A stretch of DNA of 64,000 nucleotides from Alteromonas lipotrueae (GTDB taxonomy: Bacteria > Pseudomonadota > Gammaproteobacteria > Enterobacterales > Alteromonadaceae). The stretch is from the NCBI RefSeq assembly GCF_019249215.1, contig NZ_JAESDI010000007.1:186001-250000 (forward strand), written 5' to 3'. A program made the position numbers and the translations under genes. The notes below the pieces were generated by a model. It was not told where the DNA came from. It saw only the letters and a list, made by a program, of their open reading frames with translations, and made no database searches. Positions within the stretch are counted from its first letter, which is position 1. Each line of letters starts with the position of its first letter. Below, piece after piece: positions 1-9,658 of this stretch.

Positions 1-1
1 C

Positions 2-499
2 TTAGTTCACTGGCTTACCTTACTGGTAGTGATAGGTATGTTTGCTTCTGGGTTGTGGATGGTAGATTTGACCTACTATAGCGATTGGTACAAAACCGCG
101 CCCCATTGGCACAAAAGTGTAGGGTTACTATTGTTCGCAATGACTTTAGTAAGGCTTATTGCACGTGCATTTACACAAAGACCACCGACCTTTGGAAGCA
201 AGTTTGAGACGTTGGCCAGTAAATTAGGACACCGTGCTATTTACCTTGTCCTTTTAGCGCTTTTTACCTCGGGCTATCTTATTTCAACGGCCGATGGCAG
301 AGCCATAGATGTATTCAACTGGTTTGCGGTACCAGGATTTGGAGAGTTTATTGAAAATCAAGAAGAACTTGCTGGCGAGGTGCATTTCTACCTTGCTTGG
401 ACATTAATCGCGCTGACTTCTTTACATGGGTTGGCGGCATTGAAACATCATTTTATTGATAAAGACAACACACTGAAGCAGATGTTAAGGCTTCGCTAA
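2..499 (+). CDS. Cytochrome b561 (5'-truncated by window edge)
   Basis: Integral membrane di-heme cytochrome of the CybB/b561 family, which passes electrons between quinol and partners in the inner membrane. The reading frame is open to the first base of the window; the residues before the first ATG (LVHWLTLLVVIGM) match the family's first helix, including a histidine, so the true start lies upstream. Visible features: a histidine pair region (APHWHKSVG), hydrophobic helices, and a fourth-helix stretch with a late histidine (LTSLHGLAALKHH). It is followed 22 bases later by a YceI gene, a very common pairing in proteobacteria that suggests a shared transcript. Family call is strong; electron partners are not shown by the sequence. 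Confidence 0.9.
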   Translation, partial: LVHWLTLLVVIGMFASGLWMVDLTYYSDWYKTAPHWHKSVGLLLFAMTLVRLIARAFTQRPPTFGSKFETLASKLGHRAIYLVLLALFTSGYLISTADGRAIDVFNWFAVPGFGEFIENQEELAGEVHFYLAWTLIALTSLHGLAALKHHFIDKDNTLKQMLRLR

Positions 500-521
500 A
501 TACTTATATTAAGGAGATTTT

Positions 522-1088
522 ATGAAGAAGTTAACACTTGCGTTAGTCGCGGCCATGTCGCTAAGTTCAGCTCACGCCGCTGATTATATTATTGACTCAA
601 AAGGTGCTCATGCATCAGTTAATTTTAAAATTCAGCATTTAGGTTATTCATGGCTCACTGGACGCTTTAACGACTTTAAAGGCACATTTAGCTACGATGA
701 AAATAACCCTGCTGCAGCGTCTGTGTCAGTGACTATCGATACCGATAGCATAGATTCAAACCACTCAGAACGTGATAAGCATTTAAGAGGTGATGATTTT
801 TTAAATGCAGACGACTTCCCAGAAGCTAAATTCGTTAGTACTAAAGTGGCTGACAAGGGTAATGGCATGTTAGACATCATGGGTAACCTAACGCTGCATG
901 GTGTCACTAAGCCTGTGACTATTGAAGCTAAAAAAATTGGTGAAGGTAGCGATCCTTGGGGCGGTTACCGCGCCGGCTTCTCAGGCACTACCACTATTGC
1001 GCTAAAAGACTATGGCATCGACTACGACTTAGGTCCCGCGTCACAAACCGTTGAGCTTTCACTTCATGTTGAAGGCGTTAAACAGTAA
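522..1088 (+). CDS. YceI family periplasmic lipid-binding protein
   Basis: 188-residue secreted protein with a classic signal peptide (cleavage after about residue 19, SAHA/AD). The mature part is a full-length YceI domain: a lipocalin-like barrel that binds polyisoprenoids in family members. Typical motifs are visible: the [11 protein letters not shown] region, [16 protein letters not shown], and a closing [15 protein letters not shown] good ribosome binding site (AAGGAG) precedes the ATG. It is probably co-transcribed with the cytochrome b561 gene upstream, a pairing often read as quinone-related electron transfer. The physiological ligand is unknown. Confidence 0.93.
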   Translation: MKKLTLALVAAMSLSSAHAADYIIDSKGAHASVNFKIQHLGYSWLTGRFNDFKGTFSYDENNPAAASVSVTIDTDSIDSNHSERDKHLRGDDFLNADDFPEAKFVSTKVADKGNGMLDIMGNLTLHGVTKPVTIEAKKIGEGSDPWGGYRAGFSGTTTIALKDYGIDYDLGPASQTVELSLHVEGVKQ

Positions 1089-1107
1089 CGCTTTTCGCTT
1101 ATAAAAT

Positions 1108-1134
1108 AAAAAAGCCCGCTGATGCGGGCTTTTT
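1108..1134. terminator. Intrinsic terminator after yceI
   Basis: Stem AAAGCCCGC / GCGGGCTTT with a four-base loop (TGAT), A-run on the left and T-run on the right. It sits between the convergent yceI and ndh genes and can act in both directions. Confidence 0.85.
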
Positions 1135-1183
1135 ACGTTTACAGGCAAAATGTTTACCTAGGCATCAGTCTTACCCTGAGACA

Positions 1184-2476
1184 TCAGTGTAGCTTTAACT
1201 TAGGGCTAATCGCATAACTAAGCTTCTTAAGTAGCAGCTTAAGTGCGCCTCTAAGCTTTCCGTGTACCGCAAATTGGTGCATGTTGTATAAAGAGATATA
1301 AACCAATTTGGCTAAACGACCTTCAATAAACATACTTGAATTTGATAACGAGCCCATCAAACTGCCCACTGTACTGTAGTTACTTAAATGCACTAACGAA
1401 CCATAGTCTTTATATACATAGCCTTTTAGCGCTTTACCCCGCTGCAATGCAATAATGTTTTCTGCCGCCGTGTTTGCCATTTGATGTGCAGACTGCGCTC
1501 TAGGCGGCACCCACTTTCCGTTTTCTTGCTTGAAGCCACAGCAATCACCAATGACCCAAATATTACCGTCACCAGTGCTTTGTAAGTGCTCATTAACAAG
1601 AATTTGGTTTGCGCGATTGGTCTCAAAAATGCCCATTTCGGTTACGAAGTCAGGCGCTTTCACCCCTGCCGCCCATACCATCAAATCAGCATCCACACGG
1701 CTTCCATCTTTAGTGATAAGGCCATTTTCATCAGCCTCTGCCACCATCGTGCTTTCTTTGATGTCTACACCGAGTTTATGCAGCGCCTTACGAGCAGAAT
1801 TGGCGATACGCTCAGGTAGTGCGGGCAATATCCGCTCACCGGCTTCTACAATGGTTATCTTTAAACGGGATGCTGACATACCGGGCATGCCGTAAGTTTT
1901 GGATAAGTTAGCAACATGATGTAGCTGAGCGGCTAATTCAGTACCCGTCGCTCCCGCGCCCACAATAGCCACTTTAATAAAGCTATTCTCATCTTCTTGC
2001 TGGTTAATACGAATTAGCTGATTCAGCAACCCTTTGTGAAAGCGTTCAGCTTGAACCAGTGAATCAAGAAAGTAGCAATGTTGCGCAACACCGGGGGTAC
2101 CAAAATCGTTGCTGACACTACCAATAGCCAATATTAGTTGGTCGTAAGGTATTTCACGCTCCGGTAAAATCGACACACCTTCATCATCAAATAAAGGTGC
2201 AAGCGTAATAGTTTTGGTTTCTGCGTTAATGGCACACATACTCCCTAACTGAAAACGGTAGTGATGTGCAGCAGCATGAATAGCATAATCAACACCATCT
2301 GAGTGCTTGTCTATAACGCCAGCAGCCACTTCATGAAGCAAGGGCTTCCAAATGTGGGTACGACTTCTATCAACTAGGGTTATTTCTGCTTCGTTCTTTC
2401 TCCCGAGGGTGCGGCTTAAGCGGCTTACGAGTTCAAGACCTCCAGCGCCACCGCCGACAACAACTATTTTTTGCAT
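1184..2476 (-). CDS. ndh: Type II NADH:quinone dehydrogenase
   Basis: 430-residue FAD enzyme that oxidises NADH and reduces quinone at the inner face of the membrane without pumping protons. The N-terminus carries the first dinucleotide-binding fold (VVVGGGAGGLE), a second GxGxxG (VAIVGAGATGTE) near residue 172 binds NADH, and a VIGDC motif near residue 307 contacts FAD. The C-terminal basic amphipathic segment fits membrane attachment. Length is normal for NDH-2. Transcribed alone; convergent with yceI. Confidence 0.93.
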   Translation of the reverse strand: MQKIVVVGGGAGGLELVSRLSRTLGRKNEAEITLVDRSRTHIWKPLLHEVAAGVIDKHSDGVDYAIHAAAHHYRFQLGSMCAINAETKTITLAPLFDDEGVSILPEREIPYDQLILAIGSVSNDFGTPGVAQHCYFLDSLVQAERFHKGLLNQLIRINQQEDENSFIKVAIVGAGATGTELAAQLHHVANLSKTYGMPGMSASRLKITIVEAGERILPALPERIANSARKALHKLGVDIKESTMVAEADENGLITKDGSRVDADLMVWAAGVKAPDFVTEMGIFETNRANQILVNEHLQSTGDGNIWVIGDCCGFKQENGKWVPPRAQSAHQMANTAAENIIALQRGKALKGYVYKDYGSLVHLSNYSTVGSLMGSLSNSSMFIEGRLAKLVYISLYNMHQFAVHGKLRGALKLLLKKLSYAISPKLKLH

Positions 2477-2655
2477 GGGTTTACCTATAATTTAATCATT
2501 CCACGTATCTCATCTTTCATAATCCAAGATTATTGAAATGATATACCTGGCGCGACTAACGGTATCCGCTGCATGAGTGAGGCTAACAGTACGCCTGAAC
2601 GCATACTCTCGCAAGCCTGACAGGGTGGTTCTCGCAGGGCGTACGACAAAAAAGC

Positions 2656-2691
2656 AAAAACGGTAACCGTGAACTACAGGCTACCGCTTTT
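2656..2691 (-). terminator. Probable terminator of the TonB-dependent receptor gene
   Basis: Read on the minus strand, CGGTAGCC and GGTTACCG pair with one mismatch around a ten-base loop, followed by a run of T. It lies just past the stop of the receptor gene at 2718. Confidence 0.55.
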
Positions 2692-2717
2692 TATACCAGA
2701 GTAGATAATGGTTTTAA

Positions 2718-4823
2718 CTAATACTGATAATCAACGCTAAACATCACGTTTCTTGGCCGCCCAGGAAAGTACCTATCTGCGGTAAACGAGGTGTAATCAG
2801 CACGTTCGGCGTAGGCGGTATCGAGTAAGTTATTCACTCTTGCATACACTGAGATTTTAGGCGAAATTGCCCAAGAGGCACGTAGATTCAATAAATCATG
2901 GCCTTCGTACTCGTTGAGGTTTTCAGCATCGGTATAGTATTCATCGATATGCTGCCACTCAAGTTCAGCTCGAGTGCTTTCGGTGAACGTGTACCCTAAG
3001 CGGGTATTAAAGGTAAGGTTTGGCGCAGTATCAATATCGTTGCCCCTAATATCGACTTCCCCCACACGTTCACTGTGCTCATAGGTATGTTTGGCATAGC
3101 TTCCTGCAAATGCAACATCAAAACCTTGGCTAATTTGATAGTTTAGAGTTAACTCGACTCCTCTGTGCCAGGTTTCTCCATTGCTTACATTGAAAAAATC
3201 ACTATCACGATAAATTACATTATCTTTGGTTAGGCTATAAACAGATACCACATAGCGAAATGCTTGGTGTTGCCCTTTAACACCAACTTCTACATTGGTG
3301 GCGATGACAGAGTCTAAGTCGGCAATTTGTTGATCGCGCTGTAACCTATAAAGTTCGGTTGCTTGCGGGGCACGGTAACCTCTCGATAACCCTGCATACC
3401 ACTGGGTTGTTTCACTGCTTTGAAAGCTCACCGAGAGTTTAGGGCTAAAATTACTGTAATCGTTGGTGCCGCTTTCAGGCCTTGCGTATCGGCAACCACC
3501 AAAACCACATTCGGTTCCATCATCACGAGTGCGGCCTGATATCATGTTATTGGTGTAATCGTAATCCATATACTCATACCGACCACCTAATGACACTGCC
3601 CACGCCGCTTGTTGCCAATTTAGCGCAATGAACGGCGCATAAAGGGTAGCGTCTACTTGGTAGTCGTAATGAAGCCCTGCTGGTACGGTTTCCACTAAGA
3701 ATGCAGAGCCAGTCGTAGCGCCGTCTTGTGCTTGCACCAAGCTACCTTGGGTATATTCAGCGTCTAACCCAGCATCAAAACTTAACGTGTTGTTCACCAC
3801 ATGGTGATACTGGGAAAGTACACCAAACCCTTCTTGTTCATTTTCTTCAAGCGGTGTACCAGGTAAAAAGTGCATGCGAAATTCCATGCTTTGATCGCGA
3901 TAATACGGCGTAATAGACAGTGCGTTGTCGCCGCTTAACGCCACATCTACTTTGCTCCATACACGCAAACTTTTCGCTTTTCGAAAGGCTTCAGGGTTGT
4001 CGTTACCTTGGGCGATATCTTCATCTTTATAGCTTTCAAATCCGGTAATGTAACCGGCGGTTTCTTGATCTAAATGGGTGTACGTCAACCCACTGGTTAC
4101 TTTTAGGTTATCAACTTCGTATCGATGCCTGAGATTAACCTTTTCTTGATCTACACTTTCTTCGTCTCGATACCCGCCGCCGCGGGTAATACTCGCGTTT
4201 ATGCCTATACCAGACTCACCAAAGTCTTTTCCTTGCCGCAGTTTCAGCCTGCTATAACCATAAGAACCATAATCAATTCCATATAAGGCAGTATCTTGGG
4301 TTACATCGGGGGTTATAACATTAATCACGCCGTGAATAGCGTTAGCGCCATAAAGGGGTGAAGCCGGGCCTTTTAACACCTCTATACGCTCGGCCATTTC
4401 ACCATGCGCTTCGAACAGCTCATTAATATTACAAAAGCCTGCGGCGCGTAAAGGAATGTTATCTTCAGCGGCCAGTATACCGCCACACGCCCCCGCCCCG
4501 GTAAGCACTGGCGAACGCAGTGCAGGTAAGTATTCCTGACCATTTCCTCGCTGAACACCAGCACCTGCAACAAAATTCAACACTTCTTGTATATGGCTTG
4601 GCGACACAAAGTTAATGTCATCGCTTGAAACCGTGGACACCACATACCCTACGTTGGAGGTGGAATTAGCAATTCTGCTTCCCGTTGTTACCACACGTTC
4701 TATTGCTTCTACGCTTCTTCCACTGTTCGAGCCCTCTGGGGTTTGCGCGGCAGCAAAAAAAGAAAATGACACGACAGTTACGGTACTAAGGCTATGTAAA
4801 AATAACCTGAATGTGGAGCTCAT
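2718..4823 (-). CDS. TonB-dependent outer membrane receptor
   Basis: 701-residue outer membrane receptor with signal peptide (to about residue 26, AAAQ), a TonB-box-like ERVVTTGSR segment, an N-terminal plug domain (motif LKGPASPLYGANAIHGVINVIT), then a 22-strand-type beta barrel ending in an aromatic residue (VDYQY). Transport of a chelate or other ligand would be powered by TonB-ExbBD. Two cysteines in the plug (GACGG and GFCNI) and two in an outer loop (ECGFGGCRY) may form disulphides. The ligand cannot be told from the sequence and no Fur-like box was recognised upstream. Monocistronic, with its own likely terminator. Confidence 0.92.
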   Translation of the reverse strand: MSSTFRLFLHSLSTVTVVSFSFFAAAQTPEGSNSGRSVEAIERVVTTGSRIANSTSNVGYVVSTVSSDDINFVSPSHIQEVLNFVAGAGVQRGNGQEYLPALRSPVLTGAGACGGILAAEDNIPLRAAGFCNINELFEAHGEMAERIEVLKGPASPLYGANAIHGVINVITPDVTQDTALYGIDYGSYGYSRLKLRQGKDFGESGIGINASITRGGGYRDEESVDQEKVNLRHRYEVDNLKVTSGLTYTHLDQETAGYITGFESYKDEDIAQGNDNPEAFRKAKSLRVWSKVDVALSGDNALSITPYYRDQSMEFRMHFLPGTPLEENEQEGFGVLSQYHHVVNNTLSFDAGLDAEYTQGSLVQAQDGATTGSAFLVETVPAGLHYDYQVDATLYAPFIALNWQQAAWAVSLGGRYEYMDYDYTNNMISGRTRDDGTECGFGGCRYARPESGTNDYSNFSPKLSVSFQSSETTQWYAGLSRGYRAPQATELYRLQRDQQIADLDSVIATNVEVGVKGQHQAFRYVVSVYSLTKDNVIYRDSDFFNVSNGETWHRGVELTLNYQISQGFDVAFAGSYAKHTYEHSERVGEVDIRGNDIDTAPNLTFNTRLGYTFTESTRAELEWQHIDEYYTDAENLNEYEGHDLLNLRASWAISPKISVYARVNNLLDTAYAERADYTSFTADRYFPGRPRNVMFSVDYQY

Positions 4824-5102
4824 TGCTTGTCCTTTCTATAGATTTGGCGAGATTAACATACGTATAATGTGTGTCATTCGACCACAACATTGGTGCTAGC
4901 TATAACGCCAATTGTATCGTTAACTATTTAGCGATGAATAGTAAAAGTAATGACTTAGCCACTAAAACGAAGATGGTGAGGCATGGAAACTGGTTGCAAG
5001 CCTTAACCCACCACTCAGTACTTCTTCTCGCTAATGGGCTAATCTACGTATAAGCTGCGTCAATGCGATAGCACAGCAGCAATGTATTACCGGAGGTAAT
5101 TT

Positions 5103-5546
5103 TTGGATACCTTAATACCTAGCCTATCTCAACTTATTGAATTTGCGGTAGCCCCTGTTTTTTTACTGACAGGTATAGCGGGTTTTTTAAACGTTATGTC
5201 GTCTCGACTTGGCAGGATATCAGATAGAGTAAGAGTAGCGGAAAGACAAATTCATACCCTCTCAGACCCTCATATTGTTGACCGTTCAAAGCGAGAAATA
5301 AAAGTACTTTGGCGCAGGGTGAAAGTCATCAACTGGGCCATTGGCTTATGCGTGGCTTCGGGGCTAATGGTGTGCACCGTTATTGTGGCTTTGTTTGCTG
5401 GTTCTTTGTGGATTGTCGATTTAAAAACCCCCGTTATTTCGCTATTTATACTGGCAATGATGTTTCTAATTTGTGCGCTTGTTGTTTTTCTAGTTGAAGT
5501 AAAACTGGCTACCACCACCATCAATATGGTGCGTACTATTCGCTAG
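5103..5546 (+). CDS. DUF2721 family membrane protein
   Basis: 147-residue inner membrane protein of unknown function that matches the DUF2721 family (VAPVFLLTGIAGFLNVMSSR followed by a conserved LxRISDRVR region). Predicted helices lie near residues 10-30, 75-97 and 105-128, with a basic cytoplasmic loop between the first two. The start is TTG at 5103, chosen because a strong GGAGG at 5092-5096 sits six bases before it and no ATG fits. No operon partner; a shared terminator separates it from the convergent nucleosidase gene. Confidence 0.82.
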   Translation: MDTLIPSLSQLIEFAVAPVFLLTGIAGFLNVMSSRLGRISDRVRVAERQIHTLSDPHIVDRSKREIKVLWRRVKVINWAIGLCVASGLMVCTVIVALFAGSLWIVDLKTPVISLFILAMMFLICALVVFLVEVKLATTTINMVRTIR

Positions 5547-5569
5547 AAAGCTAAAGAGAAAACAAAAAA

Positions 5570-5606
5570 GCGAGGCAAACTCGATAATGTAATAAGTCTG
5601 CCTCGC
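5570..5606. terminator. Bidirectional terminator
   Basis: Twelve-base stem with one mismatch, GCGAGGCA pairing with TGCCTCGC, preceded by an A-run that becomes a T-run on the minus strand. It lies between two convergent genes (DUF2721 and the nucleosidase). Confidence 0.8.
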
Positions 5607-5680
5607 CCTTTGTATTTGAAAGGATGTTATTCATCCTCGGCCACTGTTCTATGCAGCCTTCTGAATAGATCAGAATCTAT

Positions 5681-6697
5681 CTATTCAGCTAACTCGTCTA
5701 GCACAGCAAATAATACATTCGCGCCTACACGAGACACTTCTTTATCATACAAATTTTCTGTATTTACGCCTTCTTGGCCACCCGCTAAATCACTGATAGC
5801 CCGAATGATGACCCAATCCACATCGTTAATTGTGCATACTTGGCCAATCGCAGTAGATTCCATTTCGGTGACTTCAGCCGTGAAAACATCTCGAACCCAC
5901 TTACGATATTCTCGGTTATCCATAAACACTGAGCCTGTAACACCATTTCCACCTACATGAAGCTTGGCATCACGTTCGTTCAAAATACGCTGAACTGGCA
6001 TCGCATCCATGGCGGTTTTTGCTGCGTTCAATAATCTAGATGATGCGGTAAAGTAAGCCGTATCTTCTGGCTTTTCCATACCGTCTTTTGTAATAAGCAC
6101 TTCGTCAGGGTGAATAAACTGGAAAGGCTTGTATTTAGGATAATGTGGGTCTTCTGCTAAGCGTGCTGGCTGCTCTTCCATAAACTTAGCGTAGTATTCT
6201 GGTAATACATACTTACCTGGACTTTCAGGGTCTTCATTGGTGTAAACACTTTCATCATGGTAGTACCAACGCTCTGGCACAATAACATCACCTGGTTGCC
6301 ACTTGGGGTTTACGGCTCCTGCTATGCCCATATAAACCACCTGTTTAACCGGGAAATAATCGAGCGCCATTTGTGTCGACATGGCCGCGTTGGCAATACT
6401 CATTCCAGTAGCGAAAACAAGAATAGGTTCATCGTGGTAGGTGCCAATGCGATAAGTAATACCTTTTATTGTGGTGGTGGTATGAATTTGTGCATTAGGA
6501 TCAGAGTCGATTCTTCCCAAAATCCCCTCCATTTCTGGTGCGTAGGCAACCATAACTGCGGTAAATTCATCGCCAGTAAAAGATACTGGGCCATATTGAG
6601 GCTGAGTTACGGATGAAGTGCTGGCACACCCTGATATCACCACAACAAATGACATACACAGCAGAAACGAAATAACGCGAAGTTTCATAATCACCAT
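5681..6697 (-). CDS. Nucleoside phosphorylase/MTAN-like lipoprotein
   Basis: 338-residue member of the purine nucleoside phosphorylase superfamily, close to 5'-methylthioadenosine/S-adenosylhomocysteine nucleosidases. Family features are the FATGMSIANAA and YMGIAGAVNP stretches and the C-terminal EMESTAIGQVC plus RAISDLAGG motif, which includes the catalytic aspartate. Unlike cytoplasmic MTAN (about 230 residues), it has a lipobox (ISGCAS), so it should be a lipoprotein in the periplasm or at a membrane, with inserts (about residues 150-225) that lengthen the family fold. It may salvage extracellular nucleosides. ATG at 6688 is an alternative start giving a more compact signal peptide. Divergent from a LysR regulator, which may control it. 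Confidence 0.8.
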   Translation of the reverse strand: MVIMKLRVISFLLCMSFVVVISGCASTSSVTQPQYGPVSFTGDEFTAVMVAYAPEMEGILGRIDSDPNAQIHTTTTIKGITYRIGTYHDEPILVFATGMSIANAAMSTQMALDYFPVKQVVYMGIAGAVNPKWQPGDVIVPERWYYHDESVYTNEDPESPGKYVLPEYYAKFMEEQPARLAEDPHYPKYKPFQFIHPDEVLITKDGMEKPEDTAYFTASSRLLNAAKTAMDAMPVQRILNERDAKLHVGGNGVTGSVFMDNREYRKWVRDVFTAEVTEMESTAIGQVCTINDVDWVIIRAISDLAGGQEGVNTENLYDKEVSRVGANVLFAVLDELAE

Positions 6698-7041
6698 TCT
6701 TATTCAGTTTTTTATTGGAAGTGGCAGAGGCAATAGCCTGTGCGCTGTTAATTCTTAACGTACCAGCTTTCGGTATGAAAGAAAGTGTTATATCGGCATT
6801 TTACAAATATTAAAAACACTGGATACAACCCCCTAACAAACTCCATTTGTCGAGGGGCGTTCTATTCTCCTTTTTAACCTAGATCTTTGTCCTCAATAGA
6901 ATAAAACGCGCTTAGTTGCAGTTTCATAAGCTGAACACGGATGTAGAGTTTCCCTTATTGGATTACATTTATAGGACATAAAAGGACTTAAAAAAGCAAC
7001 GCGAGAACAACTGACTCGTATCGATGAGGATACAATTACCA
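6698..7041. other. Intergenic region between divergent nucleosidase and LysR genes
   Basis: About 340 bases with no convincing gene. It must carry the promoters of both divergent genes. I did not see a clear -35/-10 pair or a LysR-type T-N11-A palindrome I would stand behind. Confidence 0.5.
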
Positions 7042-7926
7042 ATGAACATGAAACTACTTCGCTCTCTGCAAATTTTTGTTGAGGTCGCTGAAAGCGGTAG
7101 CATGAGTATTGCAGCCCGAAACCTGCATATGACCGTTTCGGCAATTAGCCAACAACTAAGAAAACTTGAACAAGACATTGGGCTGAGTTTATTTAATCGT
7201 AATACCCGAAACTTGAGCCTTACCGAGGCTGGAAGGATCTATTACGACACCAGCAAAAAGATGTTAAATACCGCGATTGAAGCGCAAGAACGTATTGAAA
7301 CGTTGCAAGACGCACCTTCAGGCAAAGTGAATATTATTGCCCCAGAAGGTTTTGGTGGAGGCTTGCTAAGCCAGCCATTACGTAAGTTAAGTGAAGATTT
7401 TCCGAAAATAGATATCTCGCTAACCCTTACCGATAGGCCTACAGATATTATTGTATCTGGTGCCGACTTGCTGCTTGGATTCACCCCGGTTTCTGATACT
7501 AATTTCAGCAGTTTGGAATTGGCCACATGGCGACGTATTCTGTGTGCATCGGCAGACCACCCGTTGGCTAAATCCCATTTGGAGTCACCTGCAATATTGC
7601 AAGAATATTCCTATATGTCTCATCGACACATAGAGGAATATGTCATAAAACACAGTACATTAGGCAAAGTCCCATTGACATCTAGCCGCATTGAACTGGA
7701 TTCAATGCAAACTTTGATTCAGCTTACGCGTGACGGACTAGGATATGCCGTACTGCCAGAGCCTGAGGTGCGACACTTACTTACTGACGGTTCAATGAAA
7801 CAGCTATTTACTGAGTGGTCTTTACCTGACTACACCGTTTACGCGGTTACGCCCAAACGTGAACTGGTGCCAGCCAAAATAAGTGCAGCCATTACATGCT
7901 TGCAAGACTGGTTCTCTGAGATTTAG
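7042..7926 (+). CDS. LysR family transcriptional regulator
   Basis: About 294-residue LysR-type regulator: N-terminal winged helix-turn-helix (FVEVAESGSMSIAARNL through LSLTEAGRIYY) and a periplasmic-binding-like effector domain (about residues 90-290). I place the start at ATG 7042 (MNMKLLRSL), because GAGGA lies about eleven bases upstream and the extra N-terminus from 7024 is not family-like. It is divergent from the nucleosidase lipoprotein gene, the usual layout for a LysR regulator and its target. Closest to the group whose members include DsdC/AaeR-like regulators; effector unknown. Confidence 0.9.
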   Translation: MNMKLLRSLQIFVEVAESGSMSIAARNLHMTVSAISQQLRKLEQDIGLSLFNRNTRNLSLTEAGRIYYDTSKKMLNTAIEAQERIETLQDAPSGKVNIIAPEGFGGGLLSQPLRKLSEDFPKIDISLTLTDRPTDIIVSGADLLLGFTPVSDTNFSSLELATWRRILCASADHPLAKSHLESPAILQEYSYMSHRHIEEYVIKHSTLGKVPLTSSRIELDSMQTLIQLTRDGLGYAVLPEPEVRHLLTDGSMKQLFTEWSLPDYTVYAVTPKRELVPAKISAAITCLQDWFSEI

Positions 7927-7956
7927 GTTATACGAAATAGACGCTTTCTGAAGTAT

Positions 7957-7986
7957 AAAAAAGGGCATCAATATGATGCCCTTTTT
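7957..7986. terminator. Bidirectional intrinsic terminator
   Basis: Near-perfect hairpin AAGGGCATCA / TGATGCCCTT with a three-base loop, A-run before and T-run after, between the convergent LysR and fadL genes. Confidence 0.88.
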
Positions 7987-8000
7987 CTTATCAAATTTGC

Positions 8001-9323
8001 TTAGAAGCTGGTATTTATCTGTAAGCTAAATACGTTCGCTTTAGCATGCTCAGTAGCCGTAAGATCACTGACAATAGTACCAATAGTGCGCTGCTGGCTA
8101 ACTGCCGCTTCACGACCTTTAATATAAGCATAAGCCATATCAATGCTGGTGCTTTCAGTTAATGCGTATGTTGCACCTACAGTGTACCAATGACGATCGG
8201 TGTCTGGAATACTCAACGAGCGGTGTTCGTAGCTAACAGCACCATCATCGTATGCGTAGCCAGCACGAAGGGTAACCTTGTCACTATAAAGGTAGGTTCC
8301 ACCTACGCTTACGCGGAATGAATCTTCGAAATCTTCTTCTTTAAGTAGCAAATCGTCACCGCTATCAAGCTCTGCATTCAACTTATCAAATGCACTCCAC
8401 TCAGTGAATACAACACTGGCTTGCACTGACCACTCATCGTTAAGCTGTTGGTTAATAGCCACTTCAGTGATTGCAGCTAAATCAAGGTCTAGTGAACCGC
8501 CTTGGTTGTATAGCTCTGCCACTGCAGGAATAATAACACCTAGATCTGATTCAATTTCACCTTCAAGCTCTAGTTCAGTTTCAGCTCGGTAGCTAAACGC
8601 CAACTTAGTCGTCTCAGTGGCTTGCCATAACGCGCCAACATTCCAACCAAAGCCAACATCGTCACCAGACATCTTAACGATAGTTGCATTACCTAGTGCA
8701 TCGCTGCCAAGCAACGCACCAAATGCTTGAGGAATAGCAGTACCAATTTCGGCTTCCGCGTAGGTCACATTAAGGCCAAAACCTAAGCTTAACGTGTTGT
8801 TTACTTTATAAGCCACAACAGGGTTTAGTGTAAATGAAGTTACTTCAGCGTCATCAGCAAAGTGCAAACCGTTATAGCTATTGCTGTAGTCGGTAGCGAG
8901 GCCGTAGTTAGAGAACGCACCGATACCCCAAGACACCTTGTCGTTAACCGGTGCAGTATAGAAAAAAGAAGGCACTACAGCAGTGGTAGCAATATCTTCT
9001 TCACTCGCATCATAAGTATTAGCAAACAGCACTTCACCGCTTTCGTTATACACAGCAACATCCATATCACCACGAATATCAATTTGTGGGTTGATGTAGC
9101 TTACCTGCGCACTGAACTGGGCAGTTTTAAATTCAGTAATAGCAGCAGGGTTAGTAGCAAGAATTGATGCATTTTCAGGCGTTGCCGCTTGGCCCGCCAT
9201 CGCGCGGCCAAAACCATTCGCACTATGCTCGTTTACTTGGAAACCAGCAGCTAGCACAGAAGAAGATGCCATAGAGGCGAGTGCTAAGCATACAGAGGCG
9301 CGTAAAGAAAAATGTTGCTTCAT
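8001..9323 (-). CDS. fadL: FadL-type outer membrane long-chain fatty acid transporter
   Basis: 440-residue outer membrane barrel of the OmpP1/FadL/TodX family, which lets long-chain fatty acids or other hydrophobic molecules cross the outer membrane. It has a signal peptide (cleavage after VLAA near residue 26), the N-terminal hatch signature GFQVNEHSANGFGRAMAG, the conserved NPAAI motif, and a barrel ending in phenylalanine (LQINTSF). Length is typical. Monocistronic. The substrate could be fatty acids or an aromatic hydrocarbon; fatty acids are the default for the family in this kind of organism. Confidence 0.92.
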   Translation of the reverse strand: MKQHFSLRASVCLALASMASSSVLAAGFQVNEHSANGFGRAMAGQAATPENASILATNPAAITEFKTAQFSAQVSYINPQIDIRGDMDVAVYNESGEVLFANTYDASEEDIATTAVVPSFFYTAPVNDKVSWGIGAFSNYGLATDYSNSYNGLHFADDAEVTSFTLNPVVAYKVNNTLSLGFGLNVTYAEAEIGTAIPQAFGALLGSDALGNATIVKMSGDDVGFGWNVGALWQATETTKLAFSYRAETELELEGEIESDLGVIIPAVAELYNQGGSLDLDLAAITEVAINQQLNDEWSVQASVVFTEWSAFDKLNAELDSGDDLLLKEEDFEDSFRVSVGGTYLYSDKVTLRAGYAYDDGAVSYEHRSLSIPDTDRHWYTVGATYALTESTSIDMAYAYIKGREAAVSQQRTIGTIVSDLTATEHAKANVFSLQINTSF

Positions 9324-9658
9324 AAAAATACTCTTATAGAACAGGAAATATGCAGTGGCGCATTCTACGGTTACGGTATGTTTTGTTCAATGCAAGTTAA
9401 CGCCATTCACGCTGTTTTATCGCATTTTTTACAATTTTAGCGACACAATTAAAGAAGTTGTAAACATTTTGAAAATAATAGATTGCAAAAATTGACACTA
9501 TTTGTGAATGAGAGAGTCTACCTATCACCCTAATCAATTGGAGGAGACTTGATTAAACACGCTATTTTTGACCTATCTAGCGATTACGCTTGTATAAGCA
9601 GTTTCTAGCCCCACAACAATAGTACGAGATAATTTCAACCGTCTTAGGAGAGATTCAC
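9324..9658. other. Intergenic region between fadL and the reductase gene
   Basis: 335 A/T-rich bases holding the divergent promoters. A TTGACA at 9492-9497 could be a -35 element on the plus strand but no good -10 follows at the right spacing. No clear FadR or PsrA operator was recognised. Confidence 0.4.

Noticed and set aside
2540..2650. Inverted repeat GTACGCC / GGCGTAC and repeated TCTCGCA upstream of ndh
   Set aside because: Only seven pairs across a long loop; could be chance. Kept out as a feature.
9324..9658. TTGACA at 9492 as a sigma-70 promoter
   Set aside because: No acceptable -10 hexamer at 16-18 bases.
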